Under the pieces are notes generated by a model. That model saw only the letters and a program-made list of their open reading frames with translations. It was not told the DNA's origin and ran no database searches. Shown piece by piece: positions 23,800 to 33,829 of a stretch of DNA of 64,000 bases (positions within the stretch are counted from its first letter, which is position 1; each line of letters begins with the position of its first letter). The translations under genes were made by a program, and so were the position numbers. This stretch comes from Paralvinella palmiformis (lineage: Eukaryota; Annelida; Polychaeta; Terebellida; Alvinellidae), in contig JAODUP010000008.1 of the NCBI GenBank assembly GCA_025642065.1, positions 670,001 to 734,000 on the forward strand, read 5' to 3'.

Positions 23800-24627
23800 T
23801 AATGTTGGAATTTTTCACCATATGTAGGTCTTTGACACAATTATGGTTTGCTCCTTGTTGAAGCCATTTCCTGTTTATGTCATGCACCCACTAGTAGTGT
23901 TTTCTTTCCTTATTACGTTTTTTTTAATTGCATATGCAGTAGCAATCAGTAATGTTGATCCATTTCCAATAGCCTGAATAGGGAAAGCTGCAGTTTGGAC
24001 TGATTAGCCATGTTCCTGACATGAAAATCTTTGGCATATTCGTGAATAAGCATTCTAAATCTAAGCCTAATTTCCTGCTCTAACTCTAAGCCTATTGATT
24101 TAACATGATCATGAGAGATTTATTCATGACTAGACTATTGTTTGTTGTGACACAGCATTTAAATTTGAATTAAAATGATGGATTAAGTCTTCTCTTGGAA
24201 ATAAAAGCAAATTTAGGTATACAAGCATATGATATTATGAGCTCTACTTACTAGATCTACTAACTAACTAGTCATGATTTTATTATCATAATAATGGAAA
24301 ACTCATTTTCATATTATTTTGACAAACTCCCGAAATGCCAAAAACTCACACGCTGACACGGAGAACTCTTAATTACACAATTCTTTCAATTAGTATATGG
24401 AAGTAACACATAAAACAAAAAACACAAACAAGATACAATGTACCTGATATATTGATCGCTACTTGCTGGAAATGTTAAAAAAACAGCTAAATAATCAAAA
24501 TCCTATTCAAAAACGACGTAAGGCGCGCAAAATGTTACACAAGTGCATATTACGTTCTTATATATAATATAGCCATTCTATTTACCCAAATATAATCGAT
24601 ATGTCATTAACGTAGCCGTCAGTATTG

Positions 24628-24628
<1 letters not shown>

Positions 24629-24670
<42 letters not shown>

Positions 24671-24699
24671 TTTACCTCTTCCTGTAAACATTCATTTTC

Positions 24700-24730
<31 letters not shown>
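24629..24730. repeat. (AT)n/(GT)n and second (AT)n microsatellites
   Basis: (AT)n with a short (GT)n at 24629-24670 and a further (AT)n at 24702-24730, separated by about 30 bp of unique sequence. Confidence 0.9.
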
Positions 24731-24733
<3 letters not shown>

Positions 24734-24887
24734 TGAAAGATTTATGTGACAAAGTAATTGGTACATTTTAACAGTAAAAGTGGACAGTATAAGTATTTGT
24801 ACTTTGTGGCAAAAACACTGCTCCATAATCCAAACAAGGTGACATTTGCAAATTTAGAGACATTTGACATAATGTAGATTTATATTC

Positions 24888-25052
24888 ATGGCGGCCAAAT
24901 TAACTGCAGTAGGAAAGTCGTCAAATACAACATTGTTGTTTACTTGCCATATAGCCCATATTCGATACCATAGCCAGATTGACTTAATCGAGGGAAACAA
25001 ACTATATCTTAGACTAAAACAAATTTTTAATAGGATTTATATACTAACATAG
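24888..25052 (+). CDS. Small 54-codon ORF, unproven
   Basis: ATGGCGGCC at 24888 opens a 54-codon frame beginning MAAKLTAVGKSSNTTLLFTC and ending in TAG at 25050-25052. The start context is good and the composition is protein-like (LIEGNKLYLRLKQIF). I do not recognise a family and found no splice partners. It lies upstream of and divergent from UBR7. It may be a chance frame. Confidence 0.2.
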   Translation: MAAKLTAVGKSSNTTLLFTCHIAHIRYHSQIDLIEGNKLYLRLKQIFNRIYILT

Positions 25053-25304
25053 AGGTGTACTTAAAATAAAATAGATAAACACAATATCAATATCAACATA
25101 TCAAATGACAAATGAGTTTATTCCCAATTTTATAATAATACATGTATATACAATTATATTACAAATACACAGTAATAATGAAGTACTATGAAAATATAAA
25201 TAGGAGAGCAATGTAGTATAAAGCACACTATTTTGGTATTTAAATTGAAAACGAAATAAATTGTCAGTATTCTTTAGGGATCTTAATTATTTAATATTTC
25301 CGGA

Positions 25305-25318
25305 AGTGTGTGTGTGTG

Positions 25319-25380
<62 letters not shown>
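25305..25380. repeat. (GT)n-(AT)n microsatellite
   Basis: Short (GT)n followed by about 58 bp of (AT)n. Confidence 0.97.
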
Positions 25381-25385
<5 letters not shown>

Positions 25386-26257
25386 GCTTATAAGAATCAT
25401 TTATTTAATACTAGTAGGATCACTTGATGTTTTTTACGGCTAACAAAAATAATTTAATCCTTATTTTTATAATAATAACATTAGTGATTATTTTATTTAT
25501 TTATTATCAAAATAAGATTTAAATCATTTTTTTTTAACTGACTAATTTGATTTTTATGATTATTGTATTTGTTTTTATAGATTATTTTGTAAACATATAT
25601 TTATCAGTTAACTTGCCGTATAAAATTGAAATGTTATTTAAAATCAATTATTAGGTATGCTAGATCATTATTTTTCACATATATTTATAATTAACATAAC
25701 ATAAGGTGTCAAGTGAAGCCACGCGGTGCTTTAATGCGGTTGATTGAACGAATTTGGGGATGATGTGACATGTAAAGTCATATATTTTCTATGCATTTAA
25801 ATAATGTTAAGCACTTGGTGTTTGTAGCCAGCATGAGTATATAAGGTGAATTAAATGGAATCGAACTTGTAGGCTGACATACATGTATGCTTTGAATTTG
25901 AATTTTTTAAATATGTTAAATCTGGGGGGTTTTCTAGACAAAAAATAAAATTAATATTTTTAATAAATCGCTAAAACATATCTCGGCTACGAATCCGGGG
26001 GTCCCGTTAAAACCGTTCCCTGTTGGACCCCGCAGTTCCTAAGGCCGACCCTGTCTGCAAGAAATGGTTAGTCATAATTATTACTTATCAATATACTATA
26101 CACTATTAACATTCAATCGACTAACATTCTACAGGTTTTAATGATAGCAGTCTTATTTTAAATATGTAATCAGCGAATGGGGGGGGGGTACAACAAATCA
26201 GCGCCAAAGGTCATTTAATGCCTCTTCATTTTAATGGGTTTCTTACGACGTTAAAGG

Positions 26258-26370
26258 GCATTCCATTAGCCCAGTGGTTAGAAAGTAGCGAAACAAAGTT
26301 CAAGGTCTGGGTTTGAACCCGACTTATATCTGTAGTTGTGAGATATTTCTCCAAGCGTAGACTATCGCCG
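26258..26370 (+). mobile_element. tRNA-like SINE head, second type
   Basis: TAGCCCAGTGGTTAGAAAG resembles a Pol III A box and GGGTTTGAACCC a B box, about 40 bp apart. The tRNA cloverleaf is not complete and the sequence continues into a non-tRNA body, so a SINE remnant is more likely than a tRNA gene. Confidence 0.5.
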
Positions 26371-27179
26371 ACAGTTGATATCTAGATCATGTCAACAAAG
26401 ACTCGTACTGACGTACATCTCGTAACATGTTTAAGGTATGACTATACGGTTCCAAATTAAATTATATCAATTACATATGGAAAATATATATATATCTTAT
26501 AGTAGGTGGAACTACATAAATCACAGAATGGTTATCTATCTGTGTAAGTATTCTGATATATATATTTGTGGTGGTACAGCTGATCTGATAAAAAAATGTG
26601 TAAACTTGTAAATAAACGCCATTATACGTCATTTTGACGTTGAGCTTAATAAATTAAAACAAATTGCTTTCATTATTTACATAATGATTGTATAAAATAC
26701 TATCATATATCAGCATGGATTATTGACTATAAGTAAGTGTTAAAAGCAAATCTTTACTATAAACAGGTTATAGTATTTCAGGTTTATTTTTGATATCGTG
26801 ATTAATAATTCTACACACGCCCGCAAGCACTCTATCTATTTACATCTATCTCTCCCGTGCTCCCAAGAGTCTTACTATACCATAAACAAACCCGAATTGG
26901 TTTCTAAAACAAAAGAAATGGACAGAAGGATGATGCTGATGCTTATAGTTCGGGAGTAGTCACGTCAAAGTTCTAACAACCTTAACTGGATGATGCAGAT
27001 TTCAACAAAATTTATAAAAAAAGTGAAATACTGTAAACAGATCTCCATAGAGAGAGTTATTTTGTAAACTTCTCTTGTAAATAATCAAATTAAAGCAATC
27101 GATACCCTCGAAATAAATATCAGATCACGTCCTTTTTAGTTTCAGTAAGCAAGCCTAGTTTCTAATTCGCTTTAAAATT

Positions 27180-27560
27180 CAGCAAAAGGACGGCAGATCC
27201 CCTACGCGAGGATGCCATGCTGGGTGCTGATTCGGAAAGGGTCACCCCAACTTCCCCAATTTCGAATTGAATTGAGACAGGCTTAGAGCCGTGAAGCTAG
27301 GATACCTTAATATACCCAAGTGTCACGTCTAACGGTGACGAATTTTGAATTTGGCTGTCATCTCTACCGTGCGGCTAATGGCAGCGGGAGCGACGGCAAT
27401 ACACGGAACAGCGTATCCAAATGGGACACTGCTTCTAAACAGATCTGCCGAATAACAGCGATCAATGTTCAGGCGTGTCGCCGGGACACTAGCACCCGGT
27501 AACCTTAGTGCGAGCGCTGACTTATAAGCTGGATGCCGACGGGTTCGGCATCATTATGGT
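27180..27560. other. GC-richer unexplained block
   Basis: Clearly higher GC and CpG than its flanks, mostly non-repetitive, with a 60-codon plus-strand frame (27320-27502) that has no known motif. It could be an unmethylated regulatory region, a non-coding exon or an old insertion. Confidence 0.3.
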
Positions 27561-27926
27561 GTCGCGATTCGGACTGCGGTTGTTTGGCGGTCTTATAAGG
27601 CAATTCGGTGATATTTAAGTGGGATATCAATGTTATTGTGCCGATGCGAGTGTAATACAGATATAACTGGCCCGTATTCTAGTACATTAGATATGTTTCA
27701 CTTTGTTAGCGATTTGTAGTGTTTGTATATCCTGGCGAGTGTAACTGGAACTATTTAATATTAATTGATTTTCTAACACGATAGATGGCGCTAATAGTTA
27801 TATTGCTTTTGAATGCCTCCAAAACGGATAGAAATTATAGATACAGATTCTACATAGCAATATATTAGAATGTAGATAAACTGTGCAACAAATAAAAAAT
27901 GTTATATAATGTTAAATATTATTACG

Positions 27927-27960
27927 GGTATTTCGACTCCATCTTTCAGTACTGCTTCCC
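27927..27960 (+). repeat. 34-bp dispersed repeat, copy 2
   Basis: Matches 3471-3504 with two mismatches in 34 bp. Confidence 0.7.
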
Positions 27961-28157
27961 ATAAGCCTATGTATTAATTTAAGAATATTCCAATAATTTC
28001 AGAACCCATCAGTATAAAATTAGAAAGTGTAAATAATAATATCTGCCTCGAGGCATTTTATGCAAACTTAATTATTGAAACCTGTTGAAGATCTAAGTAA
28101 TCTGACTTTATTTGGTGCACATACAAAGCTTTTTTAAATTTGACATGATTTGGAATT

Positions 28158-28159
<2 letters not shown>

Positions 28160-28196
<37 letters not shown>
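28160..28196. repeat. (AT)n microsatellite
   Basis: Uninterrupted AT repeat ending a few bases before the SINE target duplication. Confidence 0.95.
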
Positions 28197-28197
<1 letters not shown>

Positions 28198-28199
28198 AT

Positions 28200-28423
28200 T
28201 CCATCGGACGTAAAGGGGCGCCTCCGTGGTCTAGTGGTAGCGTGTTGGACCACAAATCACTACCACCCGTGTTCGAATCTCGGCGTGGCCATATCTAAAG
28301 GTTGTTTCATCTTTGACTTCGCTTCATTACCTTTGGAGGTCGCTCGGCCCATTTAGCCTACCATTGTGCACAAAAGTGGGCGTAAAACATCAATCATCAT
28401 CATAATCATCCATCGGACGTAAA
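28200..28423 (+). mobile_element. SINE family 1, full-length copy with perfect 15-bp target duplication
   Basis: TCCATCGGACGTAAA occurs at 28200-28214 and at 28409-28423, bracketing a 194-bp element (28215-28408). The head is tRNA-like: GTGGTCTAGTGGTAGCG as A-box region and GTTCGAATC as B box. The body contains CATTACCTTTGGAGGTCGC and GTGGGCGTAAAACATCAATC, and the tail is (ATC)-rich. Perfect duplications indicate a recent insertion. Related copies are at 12345, 32399 and 40457. Being Pol III-type, it would rely on a LINE for reverse transcription. Confidence 0.9.
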
Positions 28424-28434
28424 TTCAATCATTT

Positions 28435-28443
28435 TATACATAC

Positions 28444-28475
<32 letters not shown>
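28435..28475. repeat. (CA)n(CG)n alternating purine-pyrimidine tract
   Basis: 41 bp of strictly alternating pyrimidine-purine sequence, (CA)n followed by (CG)n, a composition with high Z-DNA potential. Confidence 0.9.
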
Positions 28476-30060
28476 TTAAAGAGCCAATAAGAAAACAACG
28501 CGCTTTTATTTTTTTCAATTTATTGTCCAGCCTCGAACCAGTAGAAGAGTTTAACACTAAACAGACATTATATAATGTCTAGATATTACCGCTTACAAAT
28601 AACAAATTAATTACGATGACTGAAACTAAATTATCACAACTCGTATCGGACTTTAAAACGGAATACGTATATATAACAACATATCAGTAATAATATATGC
28701 CACAATTGTTGTAGTAAATACATAATCGATTAGGTCAGAATAGTGATCAAAGAACAGATAATTTAAGTCTCGGCGGGGAACACCGGGCCAGTCAAACTTA
28801 CTCATTAAGAGGTGTCCCCCCGCTTTTAGTAAAATGTTTGGTATTTAATATATCTGCCACATGCATACAATCGATTTCCACTGTGACATATACAACTACC
28901 GGTAATACACATCAAGTGTATTTGATTATTATTTAATAATTATTTGTTACAAATGTTGTCCAGATACGGAAACAGATTTTCATTTTGACACAACATTGAC
29001 GTGTACTTTGTTTTGGTTGATAACCGGTAATTCAAACACTTCATCGAACTGATCAAGAAAAGATTATGGATAATGTCGGAGCAAACTGTCCTCTTAATAC
29101 TTAAACTCATCAATAACATAAAAAGAAGACAAATATTCCCATTATAAACATCAATTAGTCTAAAATTAGCATTTAATAAACGGATATAACCTAGCTAGGA
29201 TGAGTAAATTATTGAAAACAATTGACACATCTACATCATCAATTTCTCAATTCTTTTTGCTATCACTGATTATTATTAATACCCCATTGCTGCCTAGACT
29301 TAATGTTTTAAAATATATAATTGTTATATTTTATTACTAAATATTATATTATATTTCGTTCGTTCTGCTACGAAGTACACATAATAATAATTATAATGTA
29401 TATTTAATAAAGCGCCCTTACTAGCAGGAGCCATTCAAAGGCGCTGCACAAATAATATGTAATATAATAATACCCCAAATACATCAAATTGTATCTTGCT
29501 CATCCTTCGATCTTCGGTAATAATTTCACAAGTCATGACCTTTACTAAACTAAAGATATGAGGATCAAATAGATAGTGTAGGAAGACCGGAAATGACATT
29601 TACAACTGAAAATACTTACCTTATTACTGAATGGACGAGTGTGGCCGTAATACGTACAGTTATATTGGGATTACCTTAATTTTGGCCTCTCAATTTACAA
29701 ATACTGATCGTCGTTGAAGCCTGGTGATAGACCATGTTTGTGGCCCTGTTTGGCCGCATTCGAATTGCACGAGGTACCAAGAGATTGGCGGAAACAATAA
29801 TAATGCTGATATACGCCGACTGGGTCACGACTTTACTTAGGATGCTCATAATTTACTTTGTTTATCGCCGACAAAAACAGCTTTCAGCAAATGGCTTAAT
29901 TGAGCTAATAAGGTGCATATATTAATTACTGATTGGGTTATAAGCCGACAACCTTGGGTATGTTTCAGCCTCATCTCGACGTTTTCTCTTATACTATGGT
30001 ATATGTGGATTATCAGAGTCATTTAGGACAAGAATCTTTGTGTATTTTATAGTGCGATTG
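28476..30060. other. Non-genic stretch
   Basis: No gene recognised. It includes a short dispersed repeat at 29402-29452 and a block at 29600-29960 with TTAATT/TTAATG homeodomain-type sites and mixed composition that might be a conserved non-coding element. Confidence 0.4.
29402..29452 (+). repeat. Dispersed repeat, AAGCGCCCTTACTAGCAGGAG type, copy 1
   Basis: TTAATAAAGCGCCCTTACTA followed by GCAGGAGCCATTCAAAGG. It closely matches 34657-34696 (opposite strand) and the start of 62575-62870. Confidence 0.75.
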
Positions 30061-30111
30061 GTTTCACCGTTTATTTAATTTTCTTAGCATAATTATGTCC
30101 AATACACTCAG

Positions 30112-30166
<55 letters not shown>
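30112..30166. repeat. (CA)n-(TA)n microsatellite
   Basis: (CA)n 30112-30138, then (TA)n 30139-30166. Confidence 0.97.
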
Positions 30167-30167
<1 letters not shown>

Positions 30168-30639
30168 CATCTTGCGGCCATACCCACTTATGGGAAAGGC
30201 TTAGAGAGTAAACCCCGAGGAAAAGTCCGGAGTCGGAGCCCCATAGGCAGTCTGCTGTTACAGGCAACATCAATCTGGCAACTCCTGATACGTCATCAAC
30301 GCCAGACGTATCGGCCTCGCCCTTGGACTGCTGAGAGAGTGACGCTGATGAATGCGCTCATTCCTCCCCCCCCCACCTCAAACCAATTGACGCGCAACTT
30401 ATAACATCACTCTCATTACTAGTCCTGTGGCGATGCGGAACGCGAAACAGCAGGTGTGGATGCACTGGAAGCTGTAGTCAGAAACCTGCACTCAGGTGGC
30501 TCAGACTATATGGTCGCCCTTCGATCTGGATTGAAGCCGGTATTGAGTTCGGTAGTCGTCTAAGTGACCGAGCATCCCTCTCTAGGGCCGCACTGCTCAC
30601 CTCCATGGTATGAGGGAGGGGGTTAGAAATGTAGCCTAA

Positions 30640-31413
30640 AATTGCCTGCTACCTAGCAGTCGAAATAAAGGGAATAATTCAAGGTACACAGATGCTTCAT
30701 TAGATGCTTCGAACGTGCCCATACTCACACAATGCTCCCGCTGAATCACGTATGAGAGCTGTATTGGTCGTCAGCGAGTTATCCAGGTAAAGTATAAAGA
30801 TCGCCGACCTGAGTGAAACACGCCTGGCTGTAGTGGGGGACAAGGAACGGACAAGAACGTGAATCCGGAGTGGGCTTTACTGCGAAGAACTGTCTTGTGA
30901 GCAAGTTAGCAAGCCTCCCTGAATGCACCAACGGCACATTTATGACATTTCGACTCCCCCCTAACCAACAGCCACCATAAACGCATATGTACCAAATCCA
31001 TAATAAATCCAGAAGAAACGAAAGAAAGGTTTTACGAGGATCTAAAAAACAACGATCAGGTCTGTTCAACGGCAGGAAGTACTGTTCCTCCTAGACTTTG
31101 ACGCTAGAGTTGGCACTGACCACACGACCTGGGAGGGTGTCCTAGGAAAAACACGGTGTCGAAAAATGCAACAGCAATGGGGTACTGCTACTAAGAACAT
31201 ACGCAGAACATAAATTGTTCATCACCAACAGTGCATTCCCTCTGCCCCATCGAAATAGGACGTCTTGAATTCACCCCACGTTCCAGATACTGAGACTTGA
31301 TAGACTTTGTCATCACCAAAAGAAAGCATAGACAAAATGTAAGAGTGACCAAGGCGGTGCGTCGCAGACTGTTGAACAGACCACTGGCTGCTTGTATCAA
31401 AATTCACAATCCG
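30640..31413 (+). mobile_element. RTE-type LINE relic, apurinic endonuclease part
   Basis: Plus-strand reading with several stops and shifts gives the order of the endonuclease domain of RTE-like LINEs: LSETRLAVVGD near 30810, SGVGF and VSKLASLPE near 30870-30920, LLDFDARVGTDHTTWEGVLG near 31088-31150 (active copies have GDFNARVG), then VSKFTIR at 31396-31416. Stretches upstream to about 30330 may belong to the same element. It is inactive. The copy is interrupted by a SINE and resumes at 31739. Confidence 0.8.
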
Positions 31414-31744
31414 TATTCATTGTCGAGCCGTGATAGCACAGTTAGTTAGAGCGTAGGACTCGTAGCCGAAGGGTCGCGGCTCCGTGAGCTGCAATGGCGT
31501 TATGTGGCGACTGGTTCACTCATCCATAAAAAATGAGTACATGACAGGACGTGGTGGCTATGTGTATGAGTAACGCTTTGCGCCCATAATGGCAACAAGG
31601 GTTGTATGCTCCCTTGGAAGTTGAGATGTGTGCTGGGTGGAAACAGGTCCGAGTCATGGATAATAATACTGTAAAGCGTCTTAGAGAAGCTTCTAGCTTA
31701 ATAGGGCGCTACATAAATGTCACATATTATAATTATTATATTCA
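31414..31744 (+). mobile_element. SINE family 2 inserted into the LINE, 6-bp target duplication
   Basis: TATTCA flanks the insert at 31414-31419 and 31739-31744. The insert (31420-31738, 319 bp) starts with a tRNA-like head (GTGATAGCACAGTTAGTTAG as A-box region, a degenerate B box GGTCGCGGCTCC). A body with CTGTAAAGCGTCTTAGAG and GGGCGCTACATAAATG follows, then an AT-rich tail. Removing insert plus one duplication makes the host LINE frame continuous. Confidence 0.85.
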
Positions 31745-31875
31745 ACCCAAACGACGTCCCCAAGGGAAGAAACCAAAGACGCTTAACGTTGACAGGGTCC
31801 AACTTGAGTCAACCAAGGCTCCTGGATCTGATGCCATCCAAGCAGAAGTCTACCAGGTTGGTGGTTCAACCCTTA
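31739..31875 (+). mobile_element. RTE-type LINE relic, continuation after the SINE
   Basis: Reads IQPKRRPQGKKPKTLN and then KAPGSDAIQAEVYQVGG, the region after the endonuclease and the start of the RT in RTE-like LINEs. It is in frame with 31396-31413 once the SINE is removed. The RT proper is absent after 31875. Confidence 0.85.
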
Positions 31876-32388
31876 ATTATTGGCATGTATATATTCTCAA
31901 TACATATGTTTCTACAGTAGCAATATTGATACACGTCTATAGCTTGATATCCCAAGACATAGTGGAATATCAGTGAGACGCAAAAAGTAGTGTTTTGATG
32001 TGACTTATAAACACGGTAACCATTCAAGCAAAACCAGATGTGTGCATGAATGTTCCAAGTGCAGTTAATTTCCATGTGAATAATAGTAGCTGTTGTATTT
32101 AGCAAGCTGACTGCAAATTTTATTTGATCAAGACAAATATTTATGCGCATGTTAATTTAGCATAGAGAACAATTTAGTTAATTGCAAAAGGCATTGATTA
32201 AAGCATTTTAAGTTTTGGGGACATGAAAATGCATGCTGGAAATGTTTAAATGTTATTAAGAAAATTCAAATAACCTAATGTTCTAACTGACTGCGATTGT
32301 GTTCTTTTTATTGGCAAATGATTAATGAACTTGATGTCGTTTGTTATTCATCTCAAAGGATCTGCCTATTTTATTTTCAATAACTGTT
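31876..32388. other. Non-genic AT-rich stretch
   Basis: No gene or repeat family recognised. Confidence 0.4.
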
Positions 32389-32596
32389 AATAAAAAATAC
32401 GAAGATGATGATTGATGTTTTACGGCCAATTTTCCGCACTTGGTAGGCTAAACATGCCGAGTGACCTCCAAAGGTAATGAAGCAAAGTCAAAGATGTAAC
32501 ACCCTTCAGATTTGCCCACACCAAGATTCAAACTCAGGTGGTAGTGATCTGTGGTCCATTGCGCTACCAATTACCACGGGGCGCCCAATAAAAAAT
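32389..32596 (-). mobile_element. SINE family 1, full-length copy in minus orientation
   Basis: The element (32399-32586, 188 bp) is bracketed by AATAAAAAAT at 32389-32398 and 32587-32596. It carries the same head (ending CCACGGGGCGCCC on plus), the same CTCCAAAGGTAATGAAGCAA body phrase and the same GATGATGATTGATG tail as the 28215 copy. Confidence 0.88.
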
Positions 32597-32774
32597 TAGA
32601 ACATATTCTAAAAGCCATTAGCATTTGCTGGCCATGTGTGTATAAATAAATAAAAGCTGCATACTGCCAATAAAACTCTGAAGTAAAACTATTTGGACAC
32701 AATTAATTCTTTGTTGTAGCTATGAATGCACTAATTAACAGACAGTAAATGTACCTCAACATGAATACAAACCA

Positions 32775-32780
32775 TTTATT
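32775..32780 (-). promoter_or_regulatory. Candidate poly(A) signal of ARMT1
   Basis: AATAAA on the minus strand about 46 bases after the ARMT1 stop codon. Confidence 0.5.
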
Positions 32781-32825
32781 ATGACATAAATTCCCCTAAA
32801 ATCACTTTAAAAATACAAATATAAT

Positions 32826-33581
32826 TTAACTTAATGTTGAGCACACCTGGATGACAGCCCAATCTCCAGAAACCATCCAATTCTTGTCCTTGGCAGTTGT
32901 GGTCTCAGCCACCCCTTCATCTAATCCCACAGCGAGATCACACTTGACTGACCTCAGGGTACATACTGCAGTTGGAGCAAACCCTCGAAGTGCCTCTTTA
33001 AAGGAAGTGGTTGGCTGCCACTTCAGGTCTCCAAACAGCTTCCTATAGTTAAGGTCACCCTTGAAGAAGATAATTTTTCCACGAGAAAATTCCTCATACA
33101 GTTGAGGAAATGATGTCTTCATTTTGACAAAATCATACGGCAGAGTCCAGAACTGATGGATGCAGAATTTCCATGATCCATCAGCTAAGTGACGCCGCCA
33201 ACGCTCTGCGAGTTTCTGGAGTTTGGGTGACTCATCCTTGCTAAGTTGATCCAGAGTCCAATGAAAGTCGCCTTCAGTCACATCTGATACAAACCAAGGC
33301 ATCGCTTTGGCATGAAGGTGGACAGTGGAGGCAAGGCCACTGCAAAGAAGGTACTCCGCAAAGCACAGATCGCCAAATAATTCAAATCCTGCATTATCCA
33401 ATACGATGTCGATGTGTTGTATGTCTGAGTTGTTGTCCCTCAGGTGCTGCCACACCTGGTCACCTTCATCACAAAGTAAATTTGGTTTCAAGTTAGTCAA
33501 CTGCTTGACAGGATTTGTGGTTTGAGGATTTTCTGCACCAGCAGAAATTGACAGGTCACATTTGTTCCCCCATAAACACAC
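32826..33581 (-). CDS. ARMT1: ARMT1 coding exon 5, catalytic half
   Basis: 251 codons in one exon, beginning at a GTG Val codon right after a TTTAG acceptor and ending in TAA at 32828-32826. It contains all recognised DUF89 catalytic motifs: LDNAGFEL, WFVSD, FWTLP and GDLNYRKL. Open frames on the opposite strand are shadows. Confidence 0.95.
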   Translation of the reverse strand: MCLWGNKCDLSISAGAENPQTTNPVKQLTNLKPNLLCDEGDQVWQHLRDNNSDIQHIDIVLDNAGFELFGDLCFAEYLLCSGLASTVHLHAKAMPWFVSDVTEGDFHWTLDQLSKDESPKLQKLAERWRRHLADGSWKFCIHQFWTLPYDFVKMKTSFPQLYEEFSRGKIIFFKGDLNYRKLFGDLKWQPTTSFKEALRGFAPTAVCTLRSVKCDLAVGLDEGVAETTTAKDKNWMVSGDWAVIQVCSTLS

Positions 33582-33794
33582 CTAAATGTAGAAGAAGAAT
33601 AAACAAGAGTGGTATACCTGACAATAGTTGTAAAACAAAGGCACTGTAAAAGCATTCTAACATAAGTTTGTACTATCTGACACAAATAATTAAATTCAGC
33701 TGCATGTTAATGGGTTATGTATGATCAAGGTGATGCATGATGCATTTTTGTCTTTGATTATACCAGTATGTATTGATATAGATGAAAACATTAT

Positions 33795-33829
<35 letters not shown>

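Larger units (their letters stand above)
20710..24440. other. Region upstream of UBR7 coding start, with several DNA-element relics
   Basis: No coding exon was found. It contains the MITE-like elements at 21501, 22718 and 23377. A minus-strand splice donor candidate (CAG followed by GTACAT near 24443) could end a UBR7 5' UTR exon, but this is speculative. Confidence 0.4.
25053..28140. other. Long non-genic stretch
   Basis: Mostly AT-rich. It holds a (GT)n(AT)n microsatellite, a tRNA-like SINE remnant at about 26260, a GC-richer block at 27180-27560 and a short dispersed repeat at 27927. No conserved protein was recognised. Confidence 0.5.

Noticed and set aside
27320..27502. 60-codon plus-strand frame as a gene
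   Set aside because: No family similarity and no splice partners; kept only as an unexplained GC-rich block.
28215..28290. Functional tRNA gene
   Set aside because: A and B boxes are present, but the sequence continues into a SINE body inside a perfect target duplication and the acceptor stem does not close.
32851..33525. Plus-strand frames over ARMT1 exon 5
   Set aside because: They are shadows of the catalytic exon on the minus strand.
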